A stretch of 44,763 nt of DNA from Candidatus Burkholderia humilis (GTDB taxonomy: Bacteria > Pseudomonadota > Gammaproteobacteria > Burkholderiales > Burkholderiaceae). The notes beneath the pieces were generated by a model, which did no database searches, was not told the origin of the DNA, and was given only the letters and a program-made list of their open reading frames with translations. Where the stretch lies: positions 1 to 44,763 of the forward strand of contig LFMX01000041.1 in the NCBI GenBank assembly GCA_001184405.1. Direction: 5' to 3'. Below, piece after piece: positions 10,222 to 20,032 of the stretch; position 1 is the stretch's first letter; each line of letters starts with the position of its first letter. A program made the translations under genes and the position numbers.

Positions 10222-13200
10222 ATGTCAAGCGTCACAAAGTCTTCACTTGCCCATGCCGGCCAGACCCTGCGCGGCGTGGTTCACGCACGGCGCACGCGGC
10301 GCATTGTTATCGGGCTGATCATTGCGATTCTCGTGATCGGTCTGCTCGGCTTTTTTGCCGCGCCGCCGGTCATTCGCCACGTCGCCGAGCAGCAGTTGAC
10401 GAAGCTGCTCGACCGGCCGACCACCATCAAGCGTATTTCGCTCAATCCGTACACGCTGGATTTCGAAGCCGATGGCGTGCATATCGGCGAATCGCAGGCG
10501 AATCTGGCGAAAGCGCCGGGCAGTTCGCCCGATTTCGCCGATGTTTCGCGGCTCGTCGTGCGGACTTCGTGGGCGTCGTTGTTCCGGCTCGCGCCCGTCG
10601 TCAACGAACTGAAGATCGATTCGCCGCGCGTCCATATCGTTCGATATGACGGCGAGCATTTTAACTTCTCCGATCTGATCGAAAAATTTTCGAAGCCGTC
10701 GCCCGAACCGGCGAGCAAGCCGGCGAAGTTTTCGGTGTCGAATATTCAGCTCGAAAACGGCGGCGTCATGTTCGATGACCGCTTGCTGAAAGCGAAGCAT
10801 GTCGTCGATCGCTTCGCGCTGCATATTCCGTTTATCGCCACCTTGCCGTCGGCGACCGAGATTTTCGTGACGCCGCTGTTGCCGACGGATCGCCGTTGCT
10901 GGTGAAGGGGTGCACCAAGCCGTTTTCGCAGACGCGCGAATCCAAAGTCGCGCTGTCGCTCGATGATCTCGAACTGCCGCAGCTCGCCGGTTATGCGCCG
11001 AGTTCGGTGCCGGTCGCGGTGAAAAGCGGCAAGCTCTCGACCGATCTGAACGTGCGCTTCGCCATTGCGGGCGATACGCCGACCATTCGCATCGACGGAA
11101 CGGCCGATCTTGCGGATATCGCCGTGACGGACAAGGCGAACGCGCCACTCGTCGCCGCGAGCAAACTGCATGTGAAGATCGCGAACGCGGAGCCGTTGCG
11201 CGATATTTACCAGTTCGATGAAATCACGCTGAGCAATCCGGATGTGCGTCTCGCGCGTGACCGGTCGGACGTGCTGAATGTCCAGAAGCTGGCGGGGCCG
11301 CCGTCTTCTTCTTCATTGGAAAAGAAAGCTGAAAAGGAAATGCCGCCGCTCGATCTGTCCATCAGGCACGTGGGCATCGAAGGCGGGCGCATCGGTTTCG
11401 ACGATGGATTGATGAGGCAGCGCGTGCAAGGCGCGCTGACCGGACTCGCCGTCACGCTGGACGAATTTTCGACGCTCGCTAAAACGCCCGCGAGCTACAC
11501 ATTGAAGACGGCGTTCAATCACGGCGGCTCGCTCGATGCATCCGGCAACGTGACGCTCTCCACGAAAACTGCCGACGCGAAACTCGCGCTGAATGCGCTC
11601 GGCTTGCCGCTGTTGCAGTCGTATATCGCGAATTCGGTGGCGGCGCGCGTGACGAGCGGCGCGTTGTCGGCGAATCTGCCGGTATCCGTCGACTGGTCGA
11701 AACCAGATGCCGCCGTGCAGGTCGGCGCAGGTGACGTGAAGCTCGATTCGCTGACGCTCGCGCCCAACGGCGGCGGCGCGTCCGTCAAGTTGGCGTCGGC
11801 GACGGCGAAAATCGACCACGTAGATGTGCCGGCGCGCAATGCGACGCTTGCAAGTGTGCAGTTGAACGGCCTGTCGCTCGACGCCACGCGCAAGAAAGAC
11901 GGCACGATCGATCTTGCCGCGCTCGCCGGTCCGCACGAAGCCGCGCCCGAGCCGAGCGCCACCTGCAAGATTCAGAAGGCGCAGGAAGCGCGGCCGGCGT
12001 GGCATTACAAGATCGGACAGATTTCGCTGGCGGATGCATCGGCGAATATCACGGATGAAACGCCTGCGCGACCCGTGAAGTTGCGCGTCGCGCCGCTGTC
12101 CGTCAACGTGAAGCAGTTCAGCGATGACTTGACCAGACCGCTCGATGTCGATGGCAAGCTGACCTTGAATGGAAAGGGAACGGTGGGTATCGGCGGAAAT
12201 GTGACGGTGTCGCCGCTCAAGCTCGCGCTGCATGTCAAAAGCGATCAGCTCGATGCGTCCGCGTTCGAGCCGTATTTCGGCGACAAGCTCAACGTGCAGA
12301 TCGCGAGCGCCAATCTGAACGCGAATGGCGATGTCGCGCTGTCGGGCAGCGGCAAGACGCTGGCGGCATCGTATAAGGGCGACGTGTAGCTGACGGACGT
12401 GCGCATGCTCGACAAGGCGAGCGACGACCGCTTTGCCGGCTGGAAGCTGCTCGGGCTGACCAACGTGAAGGCGAATTACAGCGAGCGCGGCACGGATGTC
12501 GATGCGGCGCGCGTCACGTTCGCCAATTTTTACGGCCTCGTGTTGCTCGATGCGCAGGGCAAGCTGAATCTGAAGGGCGTCGTCGCGAACGATAACGGCA
12601 CGACGCAGCCTTTGACGAAGGAGAAGGCGCAGGCGCCCGCGTCTCACTCCGGGCCGCCGGTCAATATGCGCTTCGGCCAGCTCGTGTTGCAGAACGGCCG
12701 CGTGACGTACACCGACAACTTCATTAAGCCAAATTACACGGCGAATCTGGTCGCAATTAACGGGACGATCGGCGCATTCGGCACGCATTCGACGACGCCC
12801 GCGCCCGTCGATGTTTCCGCGAAGCTCGCGGCGAACGGGCCGGTGGCGATCAAGGGGCAGGTGAATCCGCTCATCGACAAGCCCGCGCTCGATCTGACCG
12901 CGACCGCGCACGATATCGAACTGACCAATCTCACGCCGTATTCGTCGAAGTACGCGGGTTATCCGATCACGAAGGGCAAGCTCAACGTCGATCTGCACTA
13001 TACGCTCGCCGATGACAAGCTGAGCGCGAACAACCATTTGTTCATCGATCAACTGACGTTCGGCGATCACGTCGACAATTTGACCGCGACGAAGCTGCCT
13101 GTCCGTTTGGCCGTGTCGCTGCTCAAAAATTCGCGTGGGGAAATCGACGTCAATATTCCGATTTCCGGCTCGCTCGACAATCCGGAGTTTTCGATCGGCG

Positions 13201-13850
13201 GGCTGGTTTGGCAGGCCATTCTGAATCTCGTTCAGAAGGCGGTGACCGCGCCGTTCACGCTGCTCGCGCATGCGTTCGGCGGCGGCAGCGGCGAGGAGCT
13301 GAATTACGTCGAATTCGATGCCGGTTCGGCCACGCTCAACGATGCCGCGCAGAAAAAGCTCGACACTATCGCGAAGGCGCTGGCGGACAAGCAGTTGATC
13401 CAGCTTGATCTCGTGGGACGCGTCGATCCGAAAGTGGACGAGCCGGCGTTGCGTTCCGCGTGGGTCGACAATCAGGTGAAGCGTTTGAAAGTGCGCGATA
13501 TGTCGAGTAATGGCGAGAATATCGACTGGCAGTCGATCAAGGTGTCCGGCGCGGATTACGACAAGTATCTGACCAAGGTTTACAAGAGCGCGGACTTCAA
13601 GAAACCGACGAATTTCATCGGCATGACCAAGAGTTTGCCGGATGACGACATGAAAGCGGCGCTGACGAAAAACGCCCCGGTCGATGAAGCTTCGTTGCGC
13701 GATCTGGCACAGCGGCGCGCGCAGGCGGTGCAGGAGTTCTTCGACGGGAAGATCGATAGCAAGCGGATTTTCACGGTCGCGCCGAAGCTGGATGCGGATG
13801 GGATCAAGGATAAGGGCGCGACGACGCGGGTGGAGTTGGGGTTGAAGTGA
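10222..13850 (+). pseudogene. DUF748 (AsmA-like) large envelope protein with one frameshift and one nonsense codon
   Basis: A single long gene of about 1,200 codons is now split in three. The N-terminus has one membrane anchor (about residues 28-46, IVIGLIIAILVIGLLGFF), then repetitive AsmA-like beta-rich sequence (LDFEADGVHIGES; LPQLAGYAP). A C-terminal segment resembles an OmpA-type motif (VEFDAGSATLNDAAQKKL). A frameshift at about 10885 moves the frame. At 12387-12389 a TAG lies in the same frame as the downstream coding (DV-stop-LTDVRMLDKAS), most simply a CAG-to-TAG change. DUF748 proteins are thought to act in the periplasm in envelope or lipid transport, but the role is not established. 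The 867-codon antisense frame over this gene is a shadow. Confidence 0.9.
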
Positions 13851-13947
13851 GCGCTGTTTATTAGCCGTTTGGACGACTGATATGAAGGAAGGAATGCAAA
13901 CTAACATGACTGACACCGGAAATCTGGAACAGGAAAGGAGTTAGCCG

Positions 13948-14364
13948 ATGGGAACACCGTATGAAAAGGACGTCGTGGCGTGGGCCTGGGAACAGGCCGC
14001 GCTGCTGCGTGCAGGAAAGCTTGCGGCCATCGATATCGAGCATATTGCTGAGGAAATCGAGGACGTGGGCAAGAGCGAACAGCGCGAACTGGCGAGCAGG
14101 GTGACGGTGGTGCTCGCGCATTTGTTGAAGTGGAAATTTCAGCCGGAGCGATGAGGCGCGAGTTGGTCGAATACGCTTCGGGCGCAGCGTGCAGCGATTG
14201 ATCGCCGATTGCGAAGGACGCCGAGTTTGAAGCCTATGCTGAACGATGACGAGTGGATCATCGACATGTGGGATGACGCGCGTTTGCAAGCGGCCGATGA
14301 TATGCGCATCGGCGTGTCTTTGCCGATGGCGCAGGCGCTGAGGCAGGAGTTTTTTCCTGATTAG
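13948..14364 (+). pseudogene. DUF29 family protein, frameshifted
   Basis: Small DUF29 protein: YEKDVVAWAWEQAALLRAGK, IDIEHIAEEIEDVGKSE and LAHLLKWKFQPER are family hallmarks. The first frame ends at 14154 directly after QPER, where the family continues RGASWR. The remaining C-terminal sequence (PSLKPML, then WDDARLQAADD and FFPD) is readable in another frame to the TAG at 14362-14364. Full members are about 140 residues, which fits the span. AGGAG lies just before the ATG at 13948. DUF29 function is unknown; such genes are often mobile or cyanobacterial/proteobacterial paralogues. Confidence 0.82.
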
Positions 14365-14371
14365 CAGGCAG

Positions 14372-14399
14372 GCGCGAGCCGGCCGTTTCCGGCTCGCGC
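14372..14399. terminator. perfect 11-bp stem hairpin between convergent genes
   Basis: GCGCGAGCCGG (14372-14382) pairs exactly with CCGGCTCGCGC (14389-14399) around a 6-base loop. It sits between the DUF29 gene end and the convergent DHA2 transporter end, so a bidirectional terminator is likely. There is no strong T tract on either side. Confidence 0.65.
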
Positions 14400-14404
14400 G
14401 TTCG

Positions 14405-15904
14405 TCAATGCGCCCCCGACGTCGCCCCGCCACCCCCGCCCTTCGCCGCCTTCTTAATCCAGATCAGCGGAATAATCAGCACGAAAATCACCGCCGAGAT
14501 CAGAAAGATATCGTTCAAGCCCATCATCGCGGCTTGCAAATTCACCGTGAAATTGAACAGTCCGCGCGCCTGCGCCGTACCGATATCGAGCGCGGATTGC
14601 GACATGCCTATCGACTGAACGAACGCCGGATTGTAGATATTCGCCTGCTCGGTCAGCCGTTCGTGATGCAGCGCGATGCGGTCATCCCACGCATTGCCGG
14701 CGAGCGACGTGCCCACCGCGCCGCAAAACACCAGCACGAAATTCGACAGGCCCGCCGCCGCTGGAATCTTGTGCGGTGGCAAGCTCGACAGCACGATGGC
14801 CGTGAGCGGCACGAAGAACATCGCCATCGGAATGCCTTGCAGGAGCGTCGGCAGGACGAGATGCCATGTGTCGATCTCGATCACGTACTTCGAGCGCAGC
14901 CAGAACACGAACGCGAAGCCGATGAAGGCCATCGTCGCGATGATGCGCGCGTCGCTGCGCGGCAGGACTTTGCCCATGATCGGCGCGGTGACGAGACCGG
15001 CATCGACGGAACGGTAGTTCAGGTATTGCTGCATCCATTGCGGCAACAAGACGAGATTGCCGAAGAACACGCCGTAAGCCACGGAAATCGCCACCGTGCC
15101 GCCGAAGAAGTTGTGCCCGCTGAAAAACCGTAGATCGACGACGGGGTTATCGTCCGTCAATTCCCACACGACGAAAAACGTGAACGCAATCACCGCGATG
15201 ATCACCAGCACGACGATCACCGGCGATGAAAACCAGTCGAGATCACGTCGCTTGTCGAGCATGATCTGCAACGACGCAACCCACGTGATCAACAGCCGGA
15301 GCCCGACGATATCGATCGGCGCCTTGCGCGTCGGCGACTTGCGATCGCGGTAGATGATCCACGTGACGCCCGCCGCAAACAGCCCGACCGGAATGTTGAT
15401 ATAGAAAATCCACGACCACGAATAACTGTCCGTGATCCGTCGAGTGCGGGACCGGCCCGGGCCGACGGTCGCGGTCATCGCCTAGAGCGAGAGCGCCATC
15501 GACGATTTCTCTTTGGGATACGAGCCGAGCAGGATGGCCTGCGAAAGCGGAATCAGCGGCCCGGCGACCGCGCCTTGCAGCACGCGCGCGAGCAAGAGCA
15601 CAGGCAGATTCGGCGCGAGACCGCACAACCACGACGACAGCACGAACATCAAAATCGCGCCGACGAACAGATGGATTTGCCCGAGCCGCTGCGTGAGCCA
15701 GCCGGTGAGCGAAATCGACACGGCATTCGATGCGGCGAACACCGTGATGACCCACGTGCCCTCATTGACCGACACGCCGAGATTGCCGGAGATGGTCGGG
15801 ATCGCGACATTGGCGATCGACGAATCCAGCACGTTCATGAAGGTCGCGAGCGCCACGGCGAAGGTGGCAAGCACGAGTTTGCCGCCTTCGAGCGGTTCAC
15901 TCAC
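14405..15904 (-). pseudogene. EmrB/QacA-type DHA2 family multidrug efflux transporter, broken
   Basis: MFS drug:H+ antiporter of the 14-TM DHA2 class. Family motifs: LDSSIANVAIPTISGNLGVS (TM1 and following, motif D1), GTWVITVFAASNAVSI, LTGWLTQRLGQ and YSWSWIFYINIPVGLFA. A TAG at 15482-15484 replaces a Trp expected in MALSLWAMTATVGP. Just after it, two nearby indels replace GPVAGPALGGW by GPGRSRTRR and then restore the frame. At about 14985 the family sequence GLVTAP...APVMGKV is shortened to GLVTAPIMGKV, an apparent deletion of about ten residues. The start is unclear: a GTG at 15904 begins VSEPLEGGK, right where the IS66 remnant begins, so the 5' end may be disrupted. Confidence 0.88.
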
Positions 15905-16046
15905 GTTGCGGCCCGCAGAGCTTGCTGACCTCCTTCGAGGCCGTTTCAAGAAGTGCTTCAGCCCACTCGTTGCCTCCTGGACCGCTCCTTGTGCTTCCGG
16001 CCGGAGCGAGAGTTAGCCGGGTCGAATTTGCACCGATAAGTCGAAC

Positions 16047-16292
16047 GTGCCCTTGCAAGGCACACATAACAATGCGCTGGAACGACAGATTCGCCCGATT
16101 GCCTTGAGAAGGGCGAACTGGACCTTCGCGGGCTCGCCACGTGGCGCCCGAGCCGCTGCTACGATGTACTCCCTTCTGGGCACGGCGCGCCTGAACGGCT
16201 TTGAGCCGTATGCGTGGCTCAAGGATACGCTCGAAAAACTGCCGTCGTATCCTGTCAACCGCGTGCATGAACTGCTGCCGCTCGCCCGTTAA
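16047..16292 (+). pseudogene. IS66 family transposase (TnpC) C-terminal remnant
   Basis: The last 80 or so residues of an IS66 DDE transposase are coded here. NNALERQIRPIALRRANWTF holds the catalytic-domain Glu region (usually DNNAxERAIRP). SPRGARAAATMYSLLGTARL and PVNRVHELLPLAR, stop at 16292, follow the IS66 C-terminal domain exactly. The rest of the transposase and orf1/orf2 are absent; 15905-16046 could not be assigned. A TnpB fragment of an IS66 element lies at 26648-26798, so the two pieces may come from related elements. Confidence 0.85.
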
Positions 16293-16306
16293 ACATCTTC
16301 ACATTT

Positions 16307-16858
16307 ATGGACATTCTCGACTCGCTTCGGCAGGCGCCCAGCGCCGAGTTGTATCGTCTTTATCTGGCCATCGGCAAAATGCTCGATGACCCTCGACGCA
16401 TCCTCGAAGTGCGTCAGCGTCTGCACCTTGGCATGGCCGTCAGCTATATCGGCGACAACCCGTTGGGGCCTCCTTCTCAAGGCACCATCGCGGAGCTACG
16501 CCATACGCAAGCGGTCGTTCAGGACAGCGCAAGCCGACGCCACTGGGCGATCCCATACGCGGCGATCGTTCCCGACAGCGCCGCCCCGATTCATCCCGAC
16601 CCGGCGGCGGCGCCGCGCGCAAAATGCGAGGAGTTCTTCATCGGCGACACGGTCGGGTTTACCGACAAACACCTGAACGAACGCGTTGGCACCATCGTCA
16701 GATTGAATTCGAAGACTGCGTCGATCGCGGTGACAGATTCGGAAGGACACTGGCGCGTTTCGTATGGGCCTGTTGAGGCATATCGTCGACCTGTAGTTCC
16801 AATCGACGTGAATATCAAACGACACCATGGCCAAGACAAAACTCAACGCGGAACGTGA
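16307..16858 (+). CDS. hypothetical protein with C-terminal KOW/SH3-like motif
   Basis: Intact 183-codon frame starting 14 bases after the IS66 remnant. I cannot name the family. The N-terminal half is helical (residues about 1-45, LRQAPSAELYRLYLAIGKML, DDPRRILEVRQRLHLG). The C-terminal part (about 105-160) reads FFIGDTVGFTDKHLNERVGT, IVRLNSKTASI, WRVSYGPVEAY, which looks like a small KOW/Tudor-type beta-barrel often used for nucleic-acid or ribosome contact. Its 3' end overlaps the start of the CcbP-like gene by 32 bases, suggesting translational coupling. It may be cargo carried by the surrounding mobile DNA. Function is unknown. Confidence 0.6.
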   Translation: MDILDSLRQAPSAELYRLYLAIGKMLDDPRRILEVRQRLHLGMAVSYIGDNPLGPPSQGTIAELRHTQAVVQDSASRRHWAIPYAAIVPDSAAPIHPDPAAAPRAKCEEFFIGDTVGFTDKHLNERVGTIVRLNSKTASIAVTDSEGHWRVSYGPVEAYRRPVVPIDVNIKRHHGQDKTQRGT

Positions 16859-17193
16859 ACATCGCATCGAGATGGAAATCGTCGTCGACGCTTATACCGA
16901 GGAAGAGTGTGCGATGTCTTGGTACTGCTCTGGAAGAACAGCTCTCGTTCCCATTCAAGGCCAGCGTTCGCAAACCAATGGACTCCTCGCCGCTGCCCAC
17001 AGGCGAACACGTCTGCGTCACCGGACTCGCTCATGAGGACCTGTGTCGGGTTGGAATCTTCGTCTGGGTACGGTGGAAAGAACGCGACGTAGTGGCGTCC
17101 CTGGCTCAAATCGCTCGGTTGAGCGGCGACAAGCCGACTCGAGGCGCGGTCGCGGACTGGCACTATTGGCATGATCAAAGCCGTACATTCTGA
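16827..17193 (+). pseudogene. CcbP-like calcium-binding family protein, frameshifted
   Basis: The first frame gives KLNAEREHRIEMEIVVDAYT, EEECAMSWY. After about 16924 the continuation LEEQLSFPFKASV, VCVTGLAHEDLCRVGIFVWV and GAVADWHYWHDQ is in a second frame to TGA at 17191-17193. This resembles the calcium-binding protein family typified by cyanobacterial CcbP (conserved YLEEQLxFPF, acidic patches, terminal DWHYW). One indel in between breaks it. It overlaps the upstream KOW-like gene, so the two probably form a unit. Calcium binding here is inferred from family resemblance only. Confidence 0.65.
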
Positions 17194-17242
17194 GACCCAG
17201 AAAGCCTTGCCTACCCCCGCCTCGTCCTGATCTGACCCAGCA

Positions 17243-17980
17243 ATGCTCGTCTCGCACTATCTTCCAGCCGGAACGGGTTACGCTGACGGATACGGCGCGA
17301 TCGGCGTGGGGCTCGGTATCTTTACCCAATACTTGCAACTTGCCGCCTCCGCAGGCCTGGACTGGGCGAAGATCGAGCCGTTGTCCGAAGCGGAGCTGGA
17401 GCGGTTGCTCGTCAACGGCGCCGTTCTGTCGGCGGCCGCAGGCAAGCGCATAGAGCCTGACTGCGCCTGGATTCACCGGGAATTGCGCCGCAAAGGCGTG
17501 ACGTTGCAACTGCTGTGGGAAGAGTACGTCGGCGCGAACCCCGGCCAGAAGACCTTGCGCTACACGCAGTTCTGTCAGCGATACAAGGACTGGGCCCAGA
17601 CGTTGAAGCGGTCGATGCTCCAGCAACATTACGCCGGGGAGAAACTGTTTGCCGACTTCGCTGGACAAACTGTCCCAATTCTCGATCGCGCCGGCGGCGT
17701 TGCGTTCAAGGCGCACATCTTCGTTACCGTGCTCGGCGCATCCAATTACACGTATGCGTGCGCCACACGTTCGGAAGCGACACCCGACTGGATCGGCGGC
17801 TTCATTGACGCGATGGAGTTCTGCGGCGGCGTGCCAAGGCTGCTTGTGCCCGACAACCCGAGGGCACTGATCTCGAACGCCGACCGCTACGAACCCACGC
17901 TCGGCCTGTTTGGTCCGTCGATCAAAACGGCGCTTGCCGTCTGTACCTACGGGGACGATCTTCAGGCAAGGCGTTTCTGA
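17243..17980 (+). pseudogene. IS21 family transposase IstA, N-terminal/central fragment
   Basis: DDE transposase of IS21. GIFTQYLQLAASAGLDWAKI is the end of the N-terminal helix-turn-helix. RELRRKGVTLQLLWEEYVGA, YTQFCQRYKDW and GEKLFADFAGQTVP (first catalytic Asp region) follow the family. VPDNPRALI (about residue 208) contains the second catalytic Asp. The sequence departs from the family at about 17945 and the remaining 40% including the catalytic Glu is missing. The helix-turn-helix start is also degenerate. The IstB ATPase partner is absent. A second, different IstA fragment lies at 27870-28664. Confidence 0.85.
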
Positions 17981-18107
17981 GTGTTGTTCTGTCATAAGGT
18001 GTCCACTAAAATCAGTGGATATAGCCTACACGGGCAGATCGCTGAGTGTTAGACGCCCATTTCTGGGCGCTTACAATGAAAGCTCTCCAACACCCCATTC
18101 TACGGAC

Positions 18108-18142
18108 TCTGGATGTTGATCACCTGTCCATTTGGACAGGTG
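18108..18142. repeat. terminal-type inverted repeat, left copy, with perfect 9-bp hairpin
   Basis: CACCTGTCC-ATTT-GGACAGGTG (18121-18142) is a perfect hairpin. The segment 18108-18135 is repeated in inverse orientation at 20428-20455 with about 25 of 28 positions matching (CCAAATGGACAG, TGATCA, ATCCAGA shared). The pair brackets the block holding the IS5 remnants and the intron fragment, so they are probably IS termini, though the owner is unclear. Confidence 0.6.
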
Positions 18143-18207
18143 TGTGCGGTCGAGCACTCGATTAGATTCTCGTCATAGTCTCACGAGTTCGCGGGCCTGA
18201 CGGTGCG

Positions 18208-18330
18208 ATGACCCGTCTCCCAGACGAAACGACCATCCTGCAGTTTAAGCACCGGCTCGAAGCCTATGGAATCGCTGCGCAAATCCTGGCGGTGGTCAAT
18301 GAGATATTGGCCGACAAGGAATTGCGCTTA
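18208..18330 (+). pseudogene. IS5 family transposase N-terminal fragment (copy 1)
   Basis: Forty codons from ATG 18208 read MTRLPDETTILQFKHRLEAY, GIAAQILAVVNEILADK, the helical region of IS5-type transposases before the first catalytic Asp. Coding similarity stops abruptly at 18330, where the next IS5-like element is inserted. Bases 18271-18310 recur exactly, in inverse orientation, at 43267-43306 in copy 2. Confidence 0.8.
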
Positions 18331-18336
18331 GAGGGT

Positions 18337-18873
18337 GTTAGGCATTTTTGTTAAGGAATGCAAAGTGGACAAGCATAAGCATGGAAAATACGACAAAGTG
18401 TGCAGATTGCCCAAAATTTCGGGCAATCGCTCGTATTCTCTTGCCAGTCGACGGAAGCGGTTGAGCCACACTCTCGCACGTCGACTGCAGCGTGCGGCCA
18501 TCGAGAATGATCGCACTGGGTTGACCCGACGGTCTTGCGCAACCCGGATGATAGAGCGCAGGTCGCTCACCATCGCTTCGAAACAGTCTGCCTGAATCCA
18601 ACGCTGCGTCTGCTGATAGACTAACTCCCAGGGCGGACAGTCGTTTGGCAACAATAGCCACGGCGCACCCGCGCGCACGATCCAGCGCAACGCATTGAAC
18701 AATTCGCGCAATTCATAGCGGCGCTGCGGTGCAGCTTTGCTCATCAAAGTCAGATAGGGTGCAGCGAAATACCACTCTTCATCCGACACATCCGTCGGGT
18801 AGGGCCTGTGTTTTTTCATCTCGGCAAGATACTACGTCTGGCCCGTCAGCATCTTTGGCTTGTCGTGCCTAAC
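18337..18873 (-). mobile_element. IS5 family (IS427/IS1031-like) element with internal deletion
   Basis: The transposase starts at 18819: YPTDVSDEEWYFAAPYLTLM, RYELRELFNALRWIVRAGAP, WELVYQQTQRW. After about 18570 the frame shifts to GQPSAIILDGRTLQSTCES, the first catalytic Asp motif. The DDE core is then missing and only the C-terminal signature remains, split over two frames (RRLAREYERLPE; HFVVFSMLMLVHFA). GTTAGGCA at 18337-18344 and TGCCTAAC at 18866-18873 form plausible 8-bp ends. At about 540 bp it is far shorter than a full element, so it is a defective, MITE-like derivative. Confidence 0.75.
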
Positions 18874-19127
18874 GATGCCTGCGGCAGTTCACATCTGTTG
18901 ACCATGCCACTCAGCCGGGGATCCCACCCACGTCGATGCTCGCAGGTGACGTTTCCTCCTCGCGGAGGCTAACGCGGCCCGAAGGCCCAACCCGTTGTCC
19001 CCGTGGCTTCACACGTCGCTGTTACCGGCAACGCATGCACAGGTAGGCTACGGCCGACGGAACGGCCGGTCTCGTCACCAGCCTTGTGGGCGGGCGAGAC
19101 AATGATGTTTGCGACTTCACGTCGCAC
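18874..19127 (-). mobile_element. group II intron 5' fragment (domain I) in an IS5 transposase, copy A
   Basis: On the minus strand a sequence starting GTGCGACGTGAAGTCGC at 19127 (GUGYG intron start followed by a small hairpin) interrupts the transposase exactly after codons ECIGK. It is rich in RNA-like stems: CGGCC/GGCCG (19051-19055 with 19064-19068), GGCC-UUCG-GGCC, and CCUCC-GCGA-GGAGG with a GNRA loop. An 84-base core (18995-19078) aligns without gaps to 43023-43106 with 61 identities, and the CGGCC/GGCCG stem is CGGTT/AACCG there, a compensatory change. No reverse transcriptase or domain V was found, so only the 5' part remains. Assignment to group II introns rests on these features, not on a search. 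Confidence 0.68.
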
Positions 19128-20032
19128 TTTGCCGATGCATTCTGCTTCCGGCGCGTGCAGCGCGTAGAGCTTGTTCCTGTCCTTCGGGCGCGGCGACAGA
19201 TGCGCCACGCTCGCTCCAGCCAAACCTTCAGCGATGCTTGCCGCTCGGGCGGCAGCCCGGCCATCTTGCGTTCGATGTCGCGCAACACGCGGCCTAACAC
19301 CGTACGCTGACGTTTGAGCACCCGACGCAGGTGCTTGAACTGCCTTGCATGCGCGTACCCCCCGGCGCGGCGGCGCAACCGCCTGCCTTCGCGCCCGTAG
19401 GTTTACTTGAGCGCCAGCCCCGCACGCTGAGCCAGGCGCACCAGTTTGATCCGTGCCACCTCAAGCAACCGACTGTCGGTCGGATACGCGATCGCCTTCT
19501 CCTGAACCGTGCTGTCGACGATTACGCGCTCGAATTCGGCCGGCTGAATCGCCTTCATTTGCGTCGCTGCGGCAATCGTTCTCGCGAGCAACTCCTCGAC
19601 ACCAGCTTCGCCCAAGGCTTGCCGAAACCGCACGAGGTTGGTCGGATCGCAGGGCATGCGCGCCTGAAAGTACTCTTCGCCGCAGAAGAACTGGAAGTAC
19701 ACGTCCTGCGCCCAGCGCTCGCACACCGAGTTGTCGCTCTCGTTGTACGCATGCTTCAGATACAGCAGTCCCACCATTAGGCGAACCGGCAACCGAGGGC
19801 GGCCCGCCGCGCTCGCGCCAGCGCCGGCCAGCGCCGTCGTCGCACCGAACAGATCCGCACCCTCCAGAACACGACCTTCACAAGCACGCCGCTCAAACAT
19901 AGGCGACAGCGTCGCCTCAATAGACGCCCACGGCATACTCGTGGCCAACACCGCCAGTGGGTGACGAAGGTCGATCATCGTATCCAGACGGCTGCGGAAA
20001 AAGTCGGGCGTGCTCATCGGAGTGGCTCGCAA
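19128..20032 (-). pseudogene. IS5 family transposase, N-terminal part, interrupted by the intron fragment
   Basis: From 20032 (or the ATG a few codons in, MSTPDFFRSR): DLRHPLAVLATSMPWASIEA, GRPRLPVRLMVGLLYLKHAY, NESDNSVCERWAQDVYFQFF, then the first catalytic Asp in FERVIVDSTVQEKAIAYPTD. A TAA at 19403-19405 breaks LK-stop-TYGREGRRL. A frameshift near 19205 moves PKDRNKLYALHAPEAECIGK into another frame. Homology then ends precisely at the GTGCGAC boundary (19127). The second Asp and Glu of the DDE triad are lost. This is a different IS5 subgroup from the other two fragments. Confidence 0.85.

Noticed and set aside
11313..13916. 867-codon open frame on the minus strand over the DUF748 gene
   Set aside because: It is Arg/His-rich antisense sequence of high-GC coding DNA. 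The plus strand gives DUF748/AsmA-like protein with a membrane anchor, so this is a shadow.
16202..16219. GAGCCGTATGC...GGCTC, resembling a group II intron domain V stem
   Set aside because: It lies within, and in frame with, the conserved IS66 transposase C-terminus (GFEPYAWLKDTL), so the resemblance is coding by chance.
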